Shown: piece after piece, positions 20,336-28,080 of the stretch
Numbering within the stretch: the first letter of the stretch is position 1
How the letters are laid out: each line of letters opens with the position of its first letter
Source of the DNA: a virus
Strand: one strand, 5' to 3'
Length of the DNA stretch: 56,027 bases
IMG/VR virus record: IMGVR_UViG_3300010316_000010
Span: 1 to 56,027 of that record
Program-made: the position numbers and the translations under genes
Notes under the pieces: model-generated
Told to the model about the DNA's origin: nothing
What the model saw: only the letters and a program-made list of their open reading frames with translations
Database searches by the model: none

Positions 20336-21835
20336 TCAAATTGGGTAGCTCATGCGAGTTTCTGGGGCCATGATGCTGAGCTGCTTTTTCGCCCGAGTTG
20401 CCGCCACGTACCAGACCCGATCCTCGTCCTCAGGGTTCTCCTCGTACTCTTTGTGAGTCCGCTTCGCCATGTCTGTGACGAGAACAACGTGGTCTGCCTC
20501 CCCGCCCTTCGAGCCGTGGATGGTGCTGAGCCTGACGCGGGGGTCGCCTGTCAGTTTCTCGCCGTTGCGCAGAGCGCGAAGCATGTAGGCTACCTCCTTC
20601 TCCTCGATGCGATCTAGGGCTTGGTGCCAGATGTCGTCGCGGAGCAACCCGCCGTGCTCAGTCAACCAGTTCATGTTGACCATCTGCTCCTGCGGCACGT
20701 TGCTCAGTTTCTTGTATCCTCGCTTCACACCCTTGCCGGAGCTCATCTGGTCGTAGACCTTGATGACGTCACTCGCTGGAACTTCGTTGCCCTTGCGCAG
20801 ACTTTCCCAGATGCGGATGGAGTCGAGCGTCGAGCGACGGATAGAGCTGTGTCCACGAACCTCGTAGATCACACCCTCCTGCTGAAGATACGGCTCGATG
20901 TCCCTGAGCTGGTATCCGTTGCGAGCCAGCACGAGAACGTCCTCGCCCTTGAAGTCGATCTCCTCGATGCTGACAGGACGCTGGATCAGACCGTCCTCGC
21001 TCTTCGGATTCCACAGCTTCTCGCGTCGGTTCCTCACCCGACTTATCACCCCGTCGGCGATCTTCTGCACGTTGATAGGTACGCGCCACGATTGGCCGAG
21101 AACAGTCGCGTCACCCTCCATACTGATGAAGTGCTCGACGGCGGCACCCGCCCACCGATAGATAGCTTGATCGTCGTCCCCCGCCACCACGACGCGCCGC
21201 GCGTCACGCGCCAGACGCTCCACGACACGCCACTGTAGCAGAGACAAGTCCTGCGCCTCGTCGACGAAGAGCACATCAATCGGCGGAGTCCAACCCTGAT
21301 CAGCAAACAGTGAGAGCATGTCGGTGTAGTCGATCAGATGACGGTCAGCCTTGAACTGCTCCAACCCCCGCCGGAGTTTATCTACGAAGCTCCAAGATAG
21401 TCCGTCGCAGTCGCGATCGTACATCTCGCGCAGGGGAACGCAGGTCACGCGGGCCAGATTTTCCATGAACAGGGCGCGGTCACCGTCGGTGAACCCGAAC
21501 ATCGTAGTCTCATCCATGCGACGGTTGATAGTCAGGCTGGTTCCTATCCAGTCGCCGAACTCGAGCATCTTCTTACCCTCGAAGACGTCGCCGTTACTCA
21601 GCCCCAGTGTGCGAAAACACATGGAGTGGAGTGTGCGGAAGTACGGCAGGTCGCGGGGGGATAATTTGAACTTCTCGCAGGCTCGCTGAGCGGCCTCGGT
21701 GGCAGCTTTGCGTGTGAAACTCACGTAGCCTATGCGGTCAGGTGGAACACCTCTGGTCAACTCCTCGTCGACCATCTTGAGGAGTGTCGTAGTCTTTCCC
21801 GTCCCAGGAGGACCGAGTACAATCTCTGGATACAT
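20336..21835 (-). CDS. SF1 DNA helicase (UvrD/Dda-like), 499 aa
   Basis: ATP-driven DNA unwinding for replication. Walker A GPPGTGKTT (8-16), motif Ia GYVSFTRKAATEA, motif II VDEAQDLS, motif III VAGDDDQAIYRWAGA, motif IV VLARNGYQL, motif V STIHGSKGGEADHVVL and motif VI YVAATRAKKQL are all present, in the UvrD/PcrA order. At 499 residues it is shorter than UvrD, lacking most of domain 1B/2B insertions, like other phage versions. Leader AGCAACAAGGGTGAACT precedes the ATG. Follows the primase by 15 bases, so primase and helicase are co-expressed. Confidence 0.92.
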   Translation of the reverse strand: MYPEIVLGPPGTGKTTTLLKMVDEELTRGVPPDRIGYVSFTRKAATEAAQRACEKFKLSPRDLPYFRTLHSMCFRTLGLSNGDVFEGKKMLEFGDWIGTSLTINRRMDETTMFGFTDGDRALFMENLARVTCVPLREMYDRDCDGLSWSFVDKLRRGLEQFKADRHLIDYTDMLSLFADQGWTPPIDVLFVDEAQDLSLLQWRVVERLARDARRVVVAGDDDQAIYRWAGAAVEHFISMEGDATVLGQSWRVPINVQKIADGVISRVRNRREKLWNPKSEDGLIQRPVSIEEIDFKGEDVLVLARNGYQLRDIEPYLQQEGVIYEVRGHSSIRRSTLDSIRIWESLRKGNEVPASDVIKVYDQMSSGKGVKRGYKKLSNVPQEQMVNMNWLTEHGGLLRDDIWHQALDRIEEKEVAYMLRALRNGEKLTGDPRVRLSTIHGSKGGEADHVVLVTDMAKRTHKEYEENPEDEDRVWYVAATRAKKQLSIMAPETRMSYPI

Positions 21836-21850
21836 AGTTCACCCTTGTTG

Positions 21851-23377
21851 CTAGATTGGTTCTGGTTTAGACTTCGGCAGCGGAACCTGTGGATCGAGTT
21901 GGAAGTCCTGCTGGACCCAGACCACGTTCACACCCTTCCCGCGCAGGTTGAAGAAGTGCCGCCCACCCAGTTCCTCAGTCACAGTCTTTCCGACCGTGTT
22001 CCTGCCCCACTGCTTGAAACCCTGCTTCTCCAGGAACTGCATGAGAGCACTGAGCTTGAAGTAGTGACGCCCACTCTCCGGGTCCTGCCACGGCTTGCCG
22101 AGGATGATGTCTTCCTTGTTCTCGCCACGGTGGCGCGACATGCAGAAGTCTTCCAACAGTTCCATGAAGTGGCCCCGCGTACTCATCTCAGGCGCTGCCT
22201 CGATGATGATAGCGTTCTTCATCGCGTCGCCGATCATGGAGGCCCACTCGTCGTTCTTCATAGGCATGTAGTAGACGGTCAGTTGCTCCATGCAGACGAG
22301 CTGAAAATCCCGATAGTTCTGGAGTTGGCGCGTCTCGAGGACTACACGCTGATCCTCGATATCGAGGAACCAGAGCGGGGGGTCTGTCTCCAGCTTGCTC
22401 AGGCCGGACACCTCTGGAAACATCCCTCCCCCGCCGACGCCGAACTTGCGCGTTCTGCAGAGCGACGAGTTGCAGTAAGAGCAGAGGGGCTGGTCCTTGC
22501 AGGCGTAGCGATATTCCTTCTTCTCGAGGTTCTTGATGATCATCAGAACTTCTTCGCTCGGCAGCGGCGGCTTCATGTACAGAAAGTTGTACTTCTCGAG
22601 CATCTCCTTCCACTTCTCTCCGAACTTCTTCTGGCAGAACACGCCGAGGTTGAACAAGCCGCTGTTTCTCACACCCCCTGGGAACCCGACGTTGGTCAGG
22701 TGCTGGAGACACGGCGGACCATCGTCCAGTGTCTCGTCCTGCTTCTTGACCTTCTTGGCTGGCTTGATCTGCTCAAGCGTGACGCGCATCGACTCGGCGT
22801 AGTCGAGGAACTCTTCGAGACCGTAAGCCGCCATCGTCTTCTTGACTGCGTACCTGTCAGTCTCGTCGCCGCCCAGATACGGCATGTTGAGCCAGTTGCC
22901 CAGATCGCCCTGCTCGCTCAGAACCTGATTCTGTTTTGGGAATATCTCGCAGTCGCCCCAGCCGAGGCTCGCAGCGAGGTCTTTCACGACAGCCCGAGCA
23001 TCTTCCGCCTGCACTGGTTCTCTCAAGAACAGGTAGACGTGAGCGCCACCTGACTTGGACCTACAGACGACGAGCGGTATCTTCTGTTCTTCTAGACTCT
23101 TGACCGTACCAGCCAGATCGATGTCGTAGCGGTCCACGTCGATGCAGAGCCAGAGACACGTGTGGTCTTCGCGTATCGGTATAATTCCGAGTGGTCTTTC
23201 ACCTCTCAGGTGCTGGAGCCAGAGATCATCGGTTACTGCCTGCCTGATTGTTCTCGCAGTTTTCTTGATTTCCTTCTTGCCACCCTTCATCTGGTTGCTA
23301 GAAGTATCTCCGTGTGTTCCGTGTGCCTGAGAGTAACCCTCGAAGAGGCGATGCATCCGCCTAGCAAGTTCTTCCAT
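21851..23377 (-). CDS. Archaeo-eukaryotic-type primase (PrimPol-like), 508 aa
   Basis: N-terminal AEP domain: CIDVDRYD (about 87-94) gives the D-x-D metal site, VCRSKSGGAHVYLFLREP the S-x-G-x-H segment, and IFPKQ...GNWLNMPYLGG the rest of the core found in phage PrimPol/TOTE-type primases. A Cys cluster, YACKDQPLCSYCNSSLC at about 300, resembles the metal/Fe-S site of primase C-terminal domains. The C-terminal 180 residues (DPPLWFLDIEDQRVVLETRQL onward) may form an OB/winged-helix accessory region. Makes primers for PolA. Leader AAGCAGATAGGGAAACCC supports the ATG at 23377. Confidence 0.85.
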   Translation of the reverse strand: MEELARRMHRLFEGYSQAHGTHGDTSSNQMKGGKKEIKKTARTIRQAVTDDLWLQHLRGERPLGIIPIREDHTCLWLCIDVDRYDIDLAGTVKSLEEQKIPLVVCRSKSGGAHVYLFLREPVQAEDARAVVKDLAASLGWGDCEIFPKQNQVLSEQGDLGNWLNMPYLGGDETDRYAVKKTMAAYGLEEFLDYAESMRVTLEQIKPAKKVKKQDETLDDGPPCLQHLTNVGFPGGVRNSGLFNLGVFCQKKFGEKWKEMLEKYNFLYMKPPLPSEEVLMIIKNLEKKEYRYACKDQPLCSYCNSSLCRTRKFGVGGGGMFPEVSGLSKLETDPPLWFLDIEDQRVVLETRQLQNYRDFQLVCMEQLTVYYMPMKNDEWASMIGDAMKNAIIIEAAPEMSTRGHFMELLEDFCMSRHRGENKEDIILGKPWQDPESGRHYFKLSALMQFLEKQGFKQWGRNTVGKTVTEELGGRHFFNLRGKGVNVVWVQQDFQLDPQVPLPKSKPEPI

Positions 23378-23405
23378 GGGTTTCCCTATCTGCTTGAATT
23401 GGTGT

Positions 23406-23431
23406 GACCCGCGCCCGAGTAGGCGCGGGTC
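23406..23431 (-). terminator. Strong GC hairpin between SSB and primase genes
   Basis: GACCCGCGCC and GGCGCGGGTC form a perfect 10-bp stem with a 6-base loop. There is no U-run on either side, so it may be an RNA-processing or partial-termination site that lowers primase relative to SSB expression. Confidence 0.5.
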
Positions 23432-23440
23432 CGCGTATCA

Positions 23441-24238
23441 TCAGACGGGGATGTCGTTGTCGTCGATCGGATCGGCTGCGTCAGCTTCCATCGCTGCCTT
23501 CACCTCCTGCGCGGCGACAGCTTTGGCGAACTTGAAGCCTTCTTCGAGCATAGTGCGGTCTGCGACCCAACCGGCATCTTTCACCTTGTACTTGTACCAC
23601 GACTGCTGACCCTTCTGACTGAACACAGTCGAAATATCGTACAGGCGCATGAACGCAGGTGCCTTGACGTTCTTGCCGGGAACGCGGAACTGCTTCATCA
23701 GGGCGGTCCACTGGCGGCTGACCGAATGGTTTGTGCCGGACATCGCTACGACGACTGGAAGCATCTCGCCTGCGGGGGAGACAACGTGGCCGAAGTGGTG
23801 GCGAGTCTCAACAAGACGGTTGTTGCTCTCAGGCATACGCCACTCTTTGCGACCTTGTGCGTCGACAACTTCTTCTGCCTCTACCGGACGTGACTCAAAG
23901 TCGTACTGACCCACTGGAGCACCGCCTTCTCCTGGCTCACCAGTCCACTCGACCCACGAGTGGCTGAACCCGCACGGCTGGAACATGATCGGCTGCTCGG
24001 GGGGGAACACAAGTTGAAGTGAGCGGATAATCATCATGCCTGCTTCGGCACCTTCGATGTGACGCTCGTGGCGCTTCTTCACCTCACCGGAGTTGTCCTG
24101 CAAGATGCTCAGTACAGGAATAAGACTGTCGTCTGCCTTCTCGGAGTAACCAAGAACGTCGTCTCCGAGCATCGAGTCATCGATCATCGGTAGCTGTGTG
24201 TCGTCCATAATCGTCAGGGCTGTATCTGTCATCTTCAT
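23441..24238 (-). CDS. Probable single-stranded DNA-binding protein, 265 aa
   Basis: Mixed beta domain with many aromatics (FPPEQPIMFQPCGFSHSWVEW, QQSWYKYKVKDAGW) and an acidic C-terminus ending DPIDDNDIPV, the hallmark tail of SSB-type proteins used to recruit replication partners. Not a bacterial SSB sequence; resembles the phage families annotated as ssDNA-binding. Sits immediately before primase, helicase and downstream of a coiled-coil protein. Function inferred from tail and context. Confidence 0.6.
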   Translation of the reverse strand: MKMTDTALTIMDDTQLPMIDDSMLGDDVLGYSEKADDSLIPVLSILQDNSGEVKKRHERHIEGAEAGMMIIRSLQLVFPPEQPIMFQPCGFSHSWVEWTGEPGEGGAPVGQYDFESRPVEAEEVVDAQGRKEWRMPESNNRLVETRHHFGHVVSPAGEMLPVVVAMSGTNHSVSRQWTALMKQFRVPGKNVKAPAFMRLYDISTVFSQKGQQSWYKYKVKDAGWVADRTMLEEGFKFAKAVAAQEVKAAMEADAADPIDDNDIPV

Positions 24239-24828
24239 TTCTCCTTGGTGATGATTTCTGCTACAGTCTCGTAAGTGGCACCCACCACCTCGAGGTCAAT
24301 CGGGTCGCCGCTCTTGACGATCGATTTTACGAATGAGGTCAAGCTGTTCCACTGAACATTGGGCTCCATCTTGACACTCGCGTTGATGTTGTACTCCGCG
24401 AGCATCTGCTGGACGCGGTTGGCGAGCTGCTCCATCGCGGCGTCGTGGCCCTTGCCCGCTGCTACGACTAGCTCCGTCTTGATGAGGTCGCCGCCGCCAG
24501 CGCGACGCAGTTCCTCGAACGCTTTGAACCGCTTCTCAGCGTCCCAAGTTTTCGAGATACTCGCGTGGCAGTGGTCTTTGAGTGCGACGTCCACCCCCGC
24601 TCCGGGGACGCCGATCCGGTCGACACCTACCTCGTGCATCATGTCGGGGATGGTGCGGGTGCGCATCTCGTGGCGGCGGGTCTTGAGGTCTTTGAGTTTT
24701 TCCTCGAGCTCTTTGGTCTCCTGCTCGATCTGTGCGAGTTCCGCAGCTTTCTCAGCCAGTCGGCGGAGGTCAGCGTCTGCGGGACCGTCGTTTGCCATAG
24801 CGGCGAACTCTTCCAACATGTTCGTCAT
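24235..24828 (-). CDS. Coiled-coil protein of the replication operon, 197 aa
   Basis: Residues 20-60 form a long coiled coil (AEKAAELAQIEQETKELEEK and following), then a mixed domain (DVALKDHCHASISKTWDAEKRF). Not assigned; the layout recalls Gam-like or scaffold-type DNA-end proteins only loosely. First gene of the main leftward replication operon, with promoter 24858-24886 and leader AGCAACACGAAAGGGTAGAT. Confidence 0.65.
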   Translation of the reverse strand: MTNMLEEFAAMANDGPADADLRRLAEKAAELAQIEQETKELEEKLKDLKTRRHEMRTRTIPDMMHEVGVDRIGVPGAGVDVALKDHCHASISKTWDAEKRFKAFEELRRAGGGDLIKTELVVAAGKGHDAAMEQLANRVQQMLAEYNINASVKMEPNVQWNSLTSFVKSIVKSGDPIDLEVVGATYETVAEIITKEK

Positions 24829-24857
24829 ATCTACCCTTTCGTGTTGCTGGTCCGACC

Positions 24858-24886
24858 ACAATAAACTGCGAATAGCGGGGGTGCAA
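24858..24886 (-). promoter_or_regulatory. Promoter of the leftward replication operon
   Basis: Minus strand TTGCAC, 17-base spacer CCCCGCTATTCGCAGTT, TATTGT. The spacer shares CCCCGCTxxTCGCA with the plus-strand promoter at 25085-25113, so both directions probably answer to the same regulator. Confidence 0.65.
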
Positions 24887-24915
24887 GTTGATGATTATTG
24901 GCCCCTTACGCGCGC

Positions 24916-25042
24916 GCGCCCATCGACAGTTTGTCAAACATTAAACCCCCAAATGTAACCAATAAACCAATAGGAGCGGACCGACAAGCCTGTAAATACT
25001 GGAGTTTTGTCGTATTGCTTCGCTATTGAACTAAGTGGCGTG
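24916..25042 (-). repeat. Non-coding element, right copy (inverted partner at 1333-1458)
   Basis: On the minus strand: CACGCCACTTAG (25042-25031), GTTACATTTGGGGGTTT (24959-24943), then ACAAAC...CGATGGGCGCG (about 24934-24914), the same order and nearly the same spacing as in the left copy. ACCAATA occurs twice near 24960. Lies between the divergent promoters of the replication operon and the SNF2 gene. The roughly 316-bp gap holds no convincing gene. Confidence 0.65.
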
Positions 25043-25084
25043 TGACGTGAAAGCAATAGTTTTGAACCGATGTACGTATGATAT

Positions 25085-25113
25085 TTGTCCCCCCGCTGGT
25101 CGCAAGTTATAAT
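25085..25113 (+). promoter_or_regulatory. Rightward promoter of the SNF2-helicase unit
   Basis: TTGTCC, 17-base spacer CCCCGCTGGTCGCAAGT, TATAAT. Consensus-like -10; the spacer matches that of 24858-24886. Followed by the leader CGCAACAAACAGGGTATCACG before the ATG. Confidence 0.75.
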
Positions 25114-25144
25114 GGTTTCTCGCAACAAACAGGGTATCACGACT

Positions 25145-26584
25145 ATGGCTTACGAATTCAAGACCAACCCGTACAACCACCAGAAAGAAGCTCTGAAGCG
25201 AATGCTGCCGACTGACGCATTCGCACTGCTCATGGAGATGGGCAGCGGCAAGACGAAGGTCGCAATCGACGAGATAGGTATTCTGAGCGACCAAGGCTTG
25301 ATCGACCGCGCACTCATACTCGCACCGAAGGGCGTGTACGCGAACTGGACGGAGCGGGAGATACCTGCTCACATGCCTGACGACCTGTTGTCAAGAACTG
25401 CGATGTACCGCTGGGACGGCCTCACCAAGCAGACGTCTAAGAACTTGTTCGCACGAGCTGTCGGTTGGAGGGGCCTCGCGATTATGGTCATGAACATCGA
25501 GGCGTTCAGTATGAGCAAGAAGGCCATGGAGGCAGCGCGGACCTTCATCCAGAGCGGCACGTGCGTCATGTACGTCGACGAGAGTACGCTCATCAAGAAC
25601 CACCAGTCGAAGCGCACGAAGAACATCTGCAAGGTCGGCGAGCTCGCTGCGCGGCGGCGCATCATGACAGGTTCGCCAGTCCCCCGCAGCCCGCTCGACT
25701 TCTTCGCGCAGTTCCACTTCCTGAAGCCCGGACTGATAGGAACCAAGAACTACTTCGCGTTCCGCAGTCGCTACGCCAAGATGGAGACGCGCGTGTTCGG
25801 CGGGAGGAGTGTCCAAGTGGTGGCTGGATACTTCAACCTTGAGGACTTGACCCAGCGGACCCAGGAGCACAGCTACCGCGTCACGAAAGACGAGTGCATG
25901 GACCTGCCACCGAAAATCTACACCCGCCGAGACGTAGAGCTAACTCCTGAGCAGGCCAGCGCCTATCAGTCTATGAAGGAGGAGGCGTTCGCAGAAGTAG
26001 CTGACGGGTTCGCAAGCGCCTCGGCCGTTATCACGCAGATCATGCGCCTGCATCAGATATCCTGCGGTCACGTGACGAACGCTGACGGTGACGTGATAGA
26101 CCTACCCCACCGGCGCACAGAGGCGCTGCTCGAAGTCGCAGATGAGACACAGGGTAAGATGATCGTCTGGGCGCGGTATCGTCGCGACATCGCTAACATC
26201 TGCGCCGCCCTGCGAGCTGAGTACGGTGACGCGTCCGTGGTGGAGTACCATGGCGGAACCAAGGGCCAAGACCGCGAGACCGCGGTCACACGGTTCCAGG
26301 ACGACCCCTCGTGCAGGTTCTTCGTAGCGAACCAGCAGACGGGCGGCTACGGCATCACCCTGACGGCAGCGTCCACCGTCGTCTACTACTCCAACGACTA
26401 CGACCTCGAGAAGCGGCTCCAATCCGAGGACCGCGCCCACCGCAGCGGACAGACTAAGTCTGTTCTGTACGTCGACCTCGCTGCACCGAATACCGTCGAC
26501 ATTAAAATCCTAGAAGCACTCAGAAGCAAGAAGAGCCTAGCTGACCTCGTTACAGGTGACGATGTTCGCGACTGGTTCGAGTAA
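25145..26584 (+). CDS. SNF2-type DEAD helicase/ATPase, 479 aa
   Basis: SF2 translocase of the SWI2/SNF2 group. Motif I MEMGSGKTKVA (about 30-40), motif II YVDESTLIKNH (DEST form), motif III MTGSPVPRSPLDFFAQF, motif IV GKMIVWARYRRDI, motif V TGGYGITLTAASTVVYY and motif VI QSEDRAHRSGQ. Such phage helicases are thought to help replication initiation or recombination or displace proteins from DNA. The ATG at 25145 is chosen because it follows the early leader and lies 30 bases from the -10. Starts a three-gene plus-strand unit. Confidence 0.9.
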   Translation: MAYEFKTNPYNHQKEALKRMLPTDAFALLMEMGSGKTKVAIDEIGILSDQGLIDRALILAPKGVYANWTEREIPAHMPDDLLSRTAMYRWDGLTKQTSKNLFARAVGWRGLAIMVMNIEAFSMSKKAMEAARTFIQSGTCVMYVDESTLIKNHQSKRTKNICKVGELAARRRIMTGSPVPRSPLDFFAQFHFLKPGLIGTKNYFAFRSRYAKMETRVFGGRSVQVVAGYFNLEDLTQRTQEHSYRVTKDECMDLPPKIYTRRDVELTPEQASAYQSMKEEAFAEVADGFASASAVITQIMRLHQISCGHVTNADGDVIDLPHRRTEALLEVADETQGKMIVWARYRRDIANICAALRAEYGDASVVEYHGGTKGQDRETAVTRFQDDPSCRFFVANQQTGGYGITLTAASTVVYYSNDYDLEKRLQSEDRAHRSGQTKSVLYVDLAAPNTVDIKILEALRSKKSLADLVTGDDVRDWFE

Positions 26585-26595
26585 GGAGAAAATAC

Positions 26596-27108
26596 GTGGA
26601 ACACTCCAAAGAAGTTATCATCACACAAGTCAAGTTCACCCATACACTGGATAACGGTGCCGGGTTCGCTGTTCGCACAGACAACATGGAAGACTGCTAC
26701 GTTCCTAAGAAGGTAGCCTCCATGGTCAAGCCTGAGATCGGAAACGTCTACACCGCCAAAGTCGTAGATAATCCGTTCGGCGACAGTCGCAACCGCACCC
26801 CGTGGATGCTCACCTACATGCAGGAGCAACCCCCGCTCGCGGTTGTTCCGGACAGTCGCAAGCCGATCTACGACAGAGTCTGCGATACACTGATGTTTGG
26901 TGGGGTCTGGACAGGACGTACGATAGCTGAGAACCTGCTCAACAGCCCTACTGAGGATATTGTGGTGTCGTGCAGAACTGCACTCGAGAAAGCACACCGC
27001 GAGGGTATCGCCAGCAAGGTGAGCTTCTTCAAAACTCACGGCCAGGAGCGCTCGTCGCGAGACTACTTTCACGCAGTCAACACTTTAGTCAAGGTAGTAG
27101 CAGAATGA
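26596..27108 (+). CDS. Hypothetical protein with OB-like and winged-helix-like parts, 170 aa
   Basis: GTG start after TAAGGAG, 11 bases from the SNF2 stop. Residues 1-70 look like a small beta barrel (ITQVKFTHTLDNGAGFAVRT, GNVYTAKVVDNPF); residues 95-165 look like a winged helix (IYDRVCDTLMFGGVWTGRTI ... TALEKAHREGIASKVSFF). It could bind nucleic acid and serve as a regulator. Not assigned to a known family. Confidence 0.65.
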   Translation: MEHSKEVIITQVKFTHTLDNGAGFAVRTDNMEDCYVPKKVASMVKPEIGNVYTAKVVDNPFGDSRNRTPWMLTYMQEQPPLAVVPDSRKPIYDRVCDTLMFGGVWTGRTIAENLLNSPTEDIVVSCRTALEKAHREGIASKVSFFKTHGQERSSRDYFHAVNTLVKVVAE

Positions 27109-27566
27109 ACTCCATAACAGACAAGCTGAACAGAGCAGCAGAACACGCACCTCTGTACGAAGACTACCCAGAGTTCACCCCATTCACCACCCCCGCTTGG
27201 TTGATGCGTCTCGGTGTGTTCGACGGGACGTACTTCCGACACGACCCCGAGTCATGCCCTAAAGACGCGATCATCGTGGCTTCTTCCAACATGTTCGCAG
27301 CACACGTGTCGCTCAGCAGAAAAGAGTGGGAGGCTAACGGCTGGATAACCCCGGAAGACCCACTCGGATGGTTCCAGTGGTTCTGCAGATTCCACGAAGG
27401 TCGTCGTCTGCCGGAACTCGACGCTTGGCAGATCAAACGGTGGAAGGCTTACACACGCCACCTCGGTCAAGTCAGGTCGATGGGTGGTGCTGACATAAAG
27501 CGACGACTGCGACAACGACAGAGTTTGCTTCACTGGGCGCACGACCCGATCCCAGACTTCAGATAA
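27105..27566 (+). CDS. Conserved uncharacterised protein, 153 aa
   Basis: ATGA overlap with the upstream gene. Segments TPAWLMRLGVFDGTYFR, WITPEDPLGWFQWFCRFHEG, DAWQIKRWKAYTRHLGQV and RQRQSLLHWAHD match a widespread bacterial/phage family with no assigned function (typically TPxEMLxLGVFxGKY ... DPRGWFQWYCRYxxGRR ... RQRQALLHWAYD). Rich in Trp/His/Arg, suggesting a binding pocket. Last gene before the convergent terminator. Confidence 0.7.
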   Translation: MNSITDKLNRAAEHAPLYEDYPEFTPFTTPAWLMRLGVFDGTYFRHDPESCPKDAIIVASSNMFAAHVSLSRKEWEANGWITPEDPLGWFQWFCRFHEGRRLPELDAWQIKRWKAYTRHLGQVRSMGGADIKRRLRQRQSLLHWAHDPIPDFR

Positions 27567-27567
27567 G

Positions 27568-27607
27568 AAAAAACCTCGGTCAGCGGGGAGGAGGTCGCTG
27601 ACCGAGG
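27568..27607 (-). terminator. Terminator of the late operon
   Basis: CCTCGGTCAGCG (27574-27585) pairs perfectly with CGCTGACCGAGG (27596-27607); on the minus strand the stem is followed by TTTTTT (27573-27568). It stops leftward late transcription before it runs into the plus-strand unit; the same stem lies just after the plus-strand stop at 27566. Confidence 0.9.
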
Positions 27608-27637
27608 AGTCCAGGGAGGATGCACCACTTAGTGTGC

Positions 27638-27847
27638 TCAGTTGCAGAGACGATCCCACTTCTCGTTGTTCGACAACGTCGGTACGAGAAAGTCCCTGTC
27701 ATTCTTCAGAAGCCAGTCTATCGTCGCGTCTTGTCCGAAGTAGACTGGATCGTAGTTCAGGCAAAAAGTGTCAACGATTACGCGAACCCCGCACCCACTC
27801 AAGAGCAGCGTCCCGAAGAGCAGTGTCGTCCAAGCTGCGTATCTCAT
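27638..27847 (-). CDS. Outer-membrane lipoprotein, probable o-spanin (Rz1-like), 69 aa
   Basis: Signal peptide with lipobox LLLSGCG (Cys at about 19) predicts an outer-membrane lipoprotein. The remainder (FCLNYDPVYFGQDATIDWLL, NEKWDRLC) resembles the small C-x-Y-x-P-I...D..T...N..W..LC lipoproteins next to phage lysis genes. It overlaps the 3' end of the inner-membrane spanin by about 77 bases in another frame, the classical Rz/Rz1 arrangement. Disrupts the outer membrane at lysis. I prefer the ATG at 27847 to the GTG before it. Confidence 0.7.
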   Translation of the reverse strand: MRYAAWTTLLFGTLLLSGCGVRVIVDTFCLNYDPVYFGQDATIDWLLKNDRDFLVPTLSNNEKWDRLCN

Positions 27848-28079
27848 CACTTACGACCTTTCCGTGTATAGACTGATCTATCTGATCAAGGACCTTGTCC
27901 CGCTCCAGCTTCAGCTCAGCTACGCGCGTCCAGTGATGGCGAAGACCGAAGAACCCGAGAACTACGCCGAGCAGCACCAGACCGTAGAGTTTGAGTTTAC
28001 TCATCTTTTTGCCCGCTGCGAGAGCCTCAGCATCACCATATCGAACATCAGCGAGGTACGCCAGTTCGTGATAAAACAT
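27771..28079 (-). CDS. Probable i-spanin (Rz-like), 102 aa
   Basis: N-terminal 25 residues, then a membrane helix LYGLVLLGVVLGFFGL (about 30-45), then a charged helical periplasmic part (WTRVAELKLERDKVLDQIDQ). This is the topology of inner-membrane spanins, and the lipoprotein gene overlaps its end. Translation may start at 28079 (right after the endolysin stop) or at the internal ATG at 28004; both keep the membrane helix. Confidence 0.65.
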   Translation of the reverse strand: MFYHELAYLADVRYGDAEALAAGKKMSKLKLYGLVLLGVVLGFFGLRHHWTRVAELKLERDKVLDQIDQSIHGKVVSDEIRSLDDTALRDAALEWVRGSRNR

Positions 28080-28080
28080 A

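Noticed and set aside
7262-21383. Repeated CCGCCGGAGTTTATCT at about 7263 and 21367
   Set aside because: Both copies lie in coding sequence and encode the same DKLRRG stretch with the same codons; chance is more likely than a functional site.
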